Shown here in pieces: positions 60,487 to 64,000 of a DNA stretch of 64,000 nucleotides. A program made the translations under genes and the position numbers. The notes below the pieces were generated by a model. The model saw nothing but the letters and a program-made list of their open reading frames with translations. It made no database searches and was not told the DNA's origin. Origin of the DNA: M3007 sp043764095 (GTDB lineage: Bacteria > Bacteroidota > Bacteroidia > Chitinophagales > Saprospiraceae); the NCBI GenBank assembly GCA_043764095.1, contig JAYUKX010000193.1:23732-87731 (forward strand), written 5' to 3'. Within the stretch, counting starts at the first letter, position 1. The number at the start of each line of letters is the position of its first letter.

Positions 60487-61572
60487 TTAGGTAATTGAAA
60501 TAGATAAATGATGCCCTTCTCCGAGTATGGGTATTTCTAACTGGCGTATCATGCGCTCCAATACCGTAATATTAATATCGTCCCTGCGTCTTTGAAAAAT
60601 GGCATTTTGGGCAGTCTCAATATAATGTATGGTAAAACGCGGGTCGTACACGCGGAGCGTACCGATCAAACGGGCGCGCATATCGGCGGTAAGGTTAGTG
60701 CTGTTCCAAACAAAGGATTGTTTACGGCGGCAATATTCTTTGGCCCTTTCGTAGGCTATTTGCGCTACTTTCCCTTGTCCATCTTTATCGCTCGGTTTTA
60801 TTTTAAATTCCTGACGGATATGATCGAGGCTAATCAACGGTAAATGCGCATAATGCTTTTGATAAACTGTATCTTTTCCGCTACCGGCTATACCACTTAA
60901 CATAATCACTTCGTGGGTGGTATCATCGTAAATTTCGGTTGGATAGGTTTCCTCCGACCAAAAATATCGAAATCGGCTATGGTCGTTGAACCAAGGCCGT
61001 TCTGTATAAAAACAATCATTTTCCAGGCATAATTCACGGTAAAGTTCCAGTCTGTACATCAATTCGTCTTGGGTAGCACAAATACGTCCCAGCACATCGG
61101 CTTTGGCTAATATATAAATCAGTTCATTGCGCACGCGCCAGCCTGCGAGTACAGCAGATCGTATGGGGTTGTTTTTTTCTAAACCCCAAATAGGAAGGCC
61201 ATGAAAACGCACCAATGCACATACTGCTTCGCGGAATGGGAAAGGGTGATCCCACAATATTTCACGCGCTATTTTTTCACCTACTTTGGCGTGGCGTGGC
61301 GAACTTATTTTGCCATTTTCTACGACGGTACAGGCGGGTTTGGCCACGTCGTGTAGGAGTGCGGCATGGCGTAATAAGTTTTGGTTGGCAGCACTTTGCG
61401 CCTGGTATTCCGGCAAATTCAATAGTGCTTCTATAACCATACGGGTATGTGTCCATACATCGCCTTCTGCGTGGTATTCCGGTTCTTGGGGGCAATCCTG
61501 CATGGCCTGTGCCCAGTCTTTGGTCTCGAGCATCGCCCAATTGATCTCGGGTTCGGCGAGTAGGCTAGCCAT
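60487..61572 (-). CDS. HD-Pnk: HD phosphoesterase fused to polynucleotide kinase
   Basis: 361 residues from ATG 61572, which overlaps the ligase stop by 8 bases; an earlier in-frame start would lie inside the ligase gene. N-terminal HD domain with His42, His74-Asp75 (ALLHDVAKPA) and Asp159 region (AKADVLGR); C-terminal kinase with P-loop GIAGSGKDT (227-235), SLDHIR (Asp250, Arg253) and a lid with RRR (328-330). This matches the known HD-Pnk enzymes described from Runella, which remove 2',3'-cyclic or 3' phosphates and phosphorylate 5'-OH ends of RNA or DNA. It heals ends for the ligase encoded upstream. Confidence 0.92.
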   Translation of the reverse strand: MASLLAEPEINWAMLETKDWAQAMQDCPQEPEYHAEGDVWTHTRMVIEALLNLPEYQAQSAANQNLLRHAALLHDVAKPACTVVENGKISSPRHAKVGEKIAREILWDHPFPFREAVCALVRFHGLPIWGLEKNNPIRSAVLAGWRVRNELIYILAKADVLGRICATQDELMYRLELYRELCLENDCFYTERPWFNDHSRFRYFWSEETYPTEIYDDTTHEVIMLSGIAGSGKDTVYQKHYAHLPLISLDHIRQEFKIKPSDKDGQGKVAQIAYERAKEYCRRKQSFVWNSTNLTADMRARLIGTLRVYDPRFTIHYIETAQNAIFQRRRDDINITVLERMIRQLEIPILGEGHHLSISIT

Positions 61573-62218
61573 TTTGGAGTGTTGCTTTTTTCCAGTTACG
61601 GGTCCAGTGTTCATCGGTTTGTACATGGTTTTTGCGCACGTATTTAAGCACGCTGTTTGGGAAATCATCATTGGAAAAAGCCGCGGCTGTGCGGCAGACT
61701 ACGCCTTCGCTTGTACCGCCCAATTGGCTGCCATTGCGCTGTTGTTGCCCGATCTCCATTTTTAGTTTTTTTTCGTCAAAGTAACCTCTGGCAATAACGG
61801 GTACGAGGGCCAGTTCCAATACTTGCGCATAATCTGCTATTTCGTCCCAAGAGAGCCAAGTTTGTCCCTCTCGCATCCCAAAAACGTAAAAATACTGCGA
61901 CATATTTTCGTATTCGATGCTATGGATCGCGTACATGTTTTCGCCAAAGATATGGAGATCGCCGAGCGAATGACCTATGCGTTCCCAAATATCCCAAATT
62001 GGTCGCGCCCAAGGGTTTCGATTTACAGCACCATGAGAGCGGGCATACACACCATTGGATTTGATACAGGTGTTTTCGCCATCGAGTTTTTCGGTTACCA
62101 CCAGTTCATGTTGTAAAATAGACTGCCATTGACTATTTATTCGGTCGTCATTGGTAGCACCTTCCGAAAAAGGGAAATGGTGGGTGCGTGGATATTTCTC
62201 GGTGGTTAGTTCGGACAT
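61565..62218 (-). CDS. ATP-dependent RNA ligase
   Basis: 217 residues from ATG 62218, where the sequence starts with the family's KYPRTHHFPFSEGAT segment; the frame extends 66 bases further. Nucleotidyltransferase motifs are in order: I VTEKLDGEN (nucleophile Lys44), III FGENMYAIHS, IV EGVVCR, V LKYVRK. It lacks an OB domain. Family knowledge: it joins 5'-phosphate and 3'-OH RNA ends. It overlaps HD-Pnk by 8 bases, forming an end-healing and sealing pair. Confidence 0.93.
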   Translation of the reverse strand: MSELTTEKYPRTHHFPFSEGATNDDRINSQWQSILQHELVVTEKLDGENTCIKSNGVYARSHGAVNRNPWARPIWDIWERIGHSLGDLHIFGENMYAIHSIEYENMSQYFYVFGMREGQTWLSWDEIADYAQVLELALVPVIARGYFDEKKLKMEIGQQQRNGSQLGGTSEGVVCRTAAAFSNDDFPNSVLKYVRKNHVQTDEHWTRNWKKATLQNG

Positions 62219-62331
62219 GTGGGGAAAAACGATTTTTTGGGATGGATAGTTCCACTGAAAACTATTGATTTGAGCGCGTGACAAAATCGGGGCATGATAT
62301 TTTATTTACGCAAACAATGGATCTCAACTAA

Positions 62332-62501
62332 ATTGTCGGGGTGACAGAAAAAGTCGCCCCGACAATAGTCCAAATACCGTACCTACATGCACTTGAAGGT
62401 CTCAATAATGCCAAAATTTAGATGCAATATTCAACGATCTCCAAGTGAACACTTATCGAATATTAGGATGTTGTCGGGGCGATACCCCCAGCCCCGACAA
62501 T
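62332..62501. repeat. Pair of related GC-rich hairpins (element E8)
   Basis: First hairpin attgtcggggtgac / gtcgccccgacaat (62332-62366), second ttgtcggggc / gccccgacaa (62471-62500); the 10-base arm occurs four times. Between them cacttg...caagtg forms a weaker outer dyad. It fills most of the 382-base gap between the RNA ligase and the propeller-like lipoprotein genes, which has no coding sequence. Confidence 0.8.
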
Positions 62502-62600
62502 TAAGCACTAATCTACCTTTGAACCAACTTTGAATAGTTCCATGTATATTTTGAGTCTTGAGGATATCTCCATCCGCGTTAAATTCTAAGTTTCTTATCA

Positions 62601-63773
62601 CTACTCCACTTTAAGAAAATTAAATTTTTGTTCATCATCCATCACAATCAAAAAACTACTATCAGGGTAAGATAGTACTTGTCCTACTAGCACATCAATA
62701 CCTGGGATGGAGGAACGGAATGTTGCTTTGCCATTTTTAGCATTAATAAGTGCAATTTGGCTATAGTCCCATTGCTTTTCGGCATTTTCTTCATTCCCCA
62801 GTGCACAAAAGTGACCTTTTAAAACAGACGCAATGGTTGATACTTGTACCCCAGTGGGAAAACGGAATCCTTTGTCCTCGGTATTAAGCGGTACGTAACG
62901 GCTACCTAGAATACCGGAAGAAAAGAGATGTTCGTTAAATACACTAAAATTACCGTCAGAATTTTTCCAAATTTCTAGCCCAGTCTCTGGACTAACCAAT
63001 GTACCCCATTCCGATATAAAAGCAGGATCAATTGCGAGTACGCTATTATCTACTACTTTCAAATAACAAAAACCTGAATCCCCTAAATCTAATTTGGATT
63101 GCCATTTTTTCATACTCATATTATAGGTTATGATATATGCGTTTTTGGCATCATTAGGTACTGCGAGTATAGATAATAGTACTTCGTTTTTACCATTCTT
63201 ATTTAGCGTTGTGATTTTGGGTTGGGTTAATAATTTCCATTGCTCTTTATTAAGAAGATCGTTTAATTCCAATAAAGGCGAGGTTTGTTGGGTGGAAAAA
63301 TTAAAAGAATAGACATCTTGACGTTTGCTGGCCGAATCGGTCATAATAAATGGCAATAAATCACCAAAAACCTCTGTTTCAAAGTTGTGATCAATATATT
63401 GTCCAACAGGTGCGGTAAATGGAGTTACCCAAACTTGGTTCTTCCAGTTGAAATAGTATAAATTTTTCCCGTTTGACCCTGTATAGGTGACAGCATATTG
63501 CTCTTCGTTCTTTATAGTTAGGTGATTAGGCGCAGCAATGGATTGCACGGAAGCATCTAAACAACTGATACTAAACATTTTTCCGCCTCCCATACACCAT
63601 ACCTTATCCCCTAAAACCCGTGGGTAGTAAATGGTATTTTGAGAAATAGCCGTGGATAACCTGATTTTTTGTAGTTTAAATGATGGAATTGGTTCTTCTT
63701 CCTCTTTTTTACAGGATAAAAAAAGTAAGATCCCGATAGAAGCCAATAGTAAGTGTAGCGTTGCTTTGTTCAT
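62601..63773 (-). CDS. Beta-propeller-like lipoprotein, function unknown
   Basis: 390 residues from ATG 63773, chosen because it starts a lipoprotein signal (LLFLSC, Cys21, then KKEEEEP); the frame runs another 147 bases into AT-rich sequence. The rest is a series of repeating beta-strands with G-G, W and N turns (VWCMGGGKMFSISC, NGKNLYYFNWKNQVW, SVLKGHFCALGNEENAEKQW) that resemble a 6-7-bladed propeller without a named family. Surface or periplasmic location is inferred. Upstream 63774-64000 contains only one half-copy of the 43-bp dispersed repeat (63947-63959). Confidence 0.7.
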   Translation of the reverse strand: MNKATLHLLLASIGILLFLSCKKEEEEPIPSFKLQKIRLSTAISQNTIYYPRVLGDKVWCMGGGKMFSISCLDASVQSIAAPNHLTIKNEEQYAVTYTGSNGKNLYYFNWKNQVWVTPFTAPVGQYIDHNFETEVFGDLLPFIMTDSASKRQDVYSFNFSTQQTSPLLELNDLLNKEQWKLLTQPKITTLNKNGKNEVLLSILAVPNDAKNAYIITYNMSMKKWQSKLDLGDSGFCYLKVVDNSVLAIDPAFISEWGTLVSPETGLEIWKNSDGNFSVFNEHLFSSGILGSRYVPLNTEDKGFRFPTGVQVSTIASVLKGHFCALGNEENAEKQWDYSQIALINAKNGKATFRSSIPGIDVLVGQVLSYPDSSFLIVMDDEQKFNFLKVE

Positions 63774-64000
63774 AATTATAATATTTTTGACAAATATACG
63801 GTTGTGCAGATCGTTTGTTGCAGCAAATTTTACCAAAAACACATTTGAGATAATCTTATGTAGATAATTGCATGCAGCCGTACACTTTTTCTTTTGAGAA
63901 AGAAACATGTACACTTGCAAATCTCAAAAACCTGAAAATTTGTGCAATAATATCTACTTCTTACTTTTTTTAGCGAAAAAAAGGTATCCCCTCAAAAAGC

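Overview
The window looks like a chromosomal segment of a free-living Bacteroidota, most likely near Saprospiraceae; the placement is inference from gene content. The signs are type IX secretion sorting domains of both kinds (type B on the giant protein at the left edge, type A on the CotH protein), a TonB receptor beside a DUF5689 lipoprotein, an AraC regulator with an N-terminal HMA-like metal motif, and promoters of the Bacteroidota form TAnnTTTG upstream of the tRNAs and several genes. There are no rRNA genes, prophage, CRISPR array or recognisable transposase. Three tRNAs are present: Met(CAT), Leu(TAG) and His(GTG).

Layout. 1-5.5 kb: the 3' part of a giant Cys-rich secreted adhesin-like protein. 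6.3-8.4 kb: tRNA-Met, an FKBP isomerase and a GH109-like enzyme divergent from a GH36 alpha-galactosidase (8.7-10.9 kb), a plausible glycan-trimming pair. 11-15.6 kb: a minus-strand copper-handling cluster (Cys-rich secreted protein, HMA+DUF3347 protein, multicopper oxidase, HMA-AraC regulator, HMA+MauE/DoxX membrane protein). 15.8-16.5 kb: a small SRPBCC operon. 16.5-20.9 kb: thioredoxin and the proteostasis set clpX, clpP, tig, then tRNA-Leu. 21-22.5 kb: an AAA ATPase with a PD-(D/E)XK-like tail, preceded by 51-bp tandem repeats and a nest of 13-bp palindromes. 22.9-29.6 kb: a minus-strand group of beta-helix protein, TPR-CHAT protease-like protein and a tail-anchored exported protein. 29.7-35.6 kb: a methionine-type aminotransferase, an outer-membrane beta-barrel protein, tRNA-His and a GT-C glycosyltransferase. 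35.9-41.2 kb: CotH-family secreted protein, an amidohydrolase-like protein without its HxH ligands, and an ECF sigma factor with a membrane TPR partner. 41.6-44.8 kb: a hybrid-free response regulator/multi-PAS kinase pair flanked by direct repeats. 45.3-54.3 kb: flavin reductase, DUF2256 protein, infB, a YhiN-type flavoprotein convergent and overlapping with a pterin dehydratase, Cu/Zn SOD, DUF433 protein, mannose-1-phosphate guanylyltransferase and a BON-LysM protein. 54.5-60 kb: DUF5689 lipoprotein and TonB receptor divergent from a secreted EEP nuclease/phosphatase. 60-62.3 kb: an RNA-repair operon (ATP-dependent RNA ligase, HD-Pnk end-healing enzyme, DUF3592 membrane protein). 62.6-63.8 kb: a beta-propeller-like lipoprotein.

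The most striking non-coding feature is a set of intergenic palindromic elements of 76-283 bp. Several are clearly related: 19147-19307 with 51256-51414, and 12448-12523 with 53601-53783. Where two copies differ at their ends, both arms have changed together so that pairing is kept. This points to selection on a folded structure, or to an unusual mobile element that carries or acquires matched ends. Further inverted or direct repeats lie at 5918-6083, 18290-18379, 35602-35884, 41505/44861 (flanking the kinase operon), 14983/33827 and 62332-62501. Together with the CHAT operon and the RNA-repair operon, these are the parts most worth following up.
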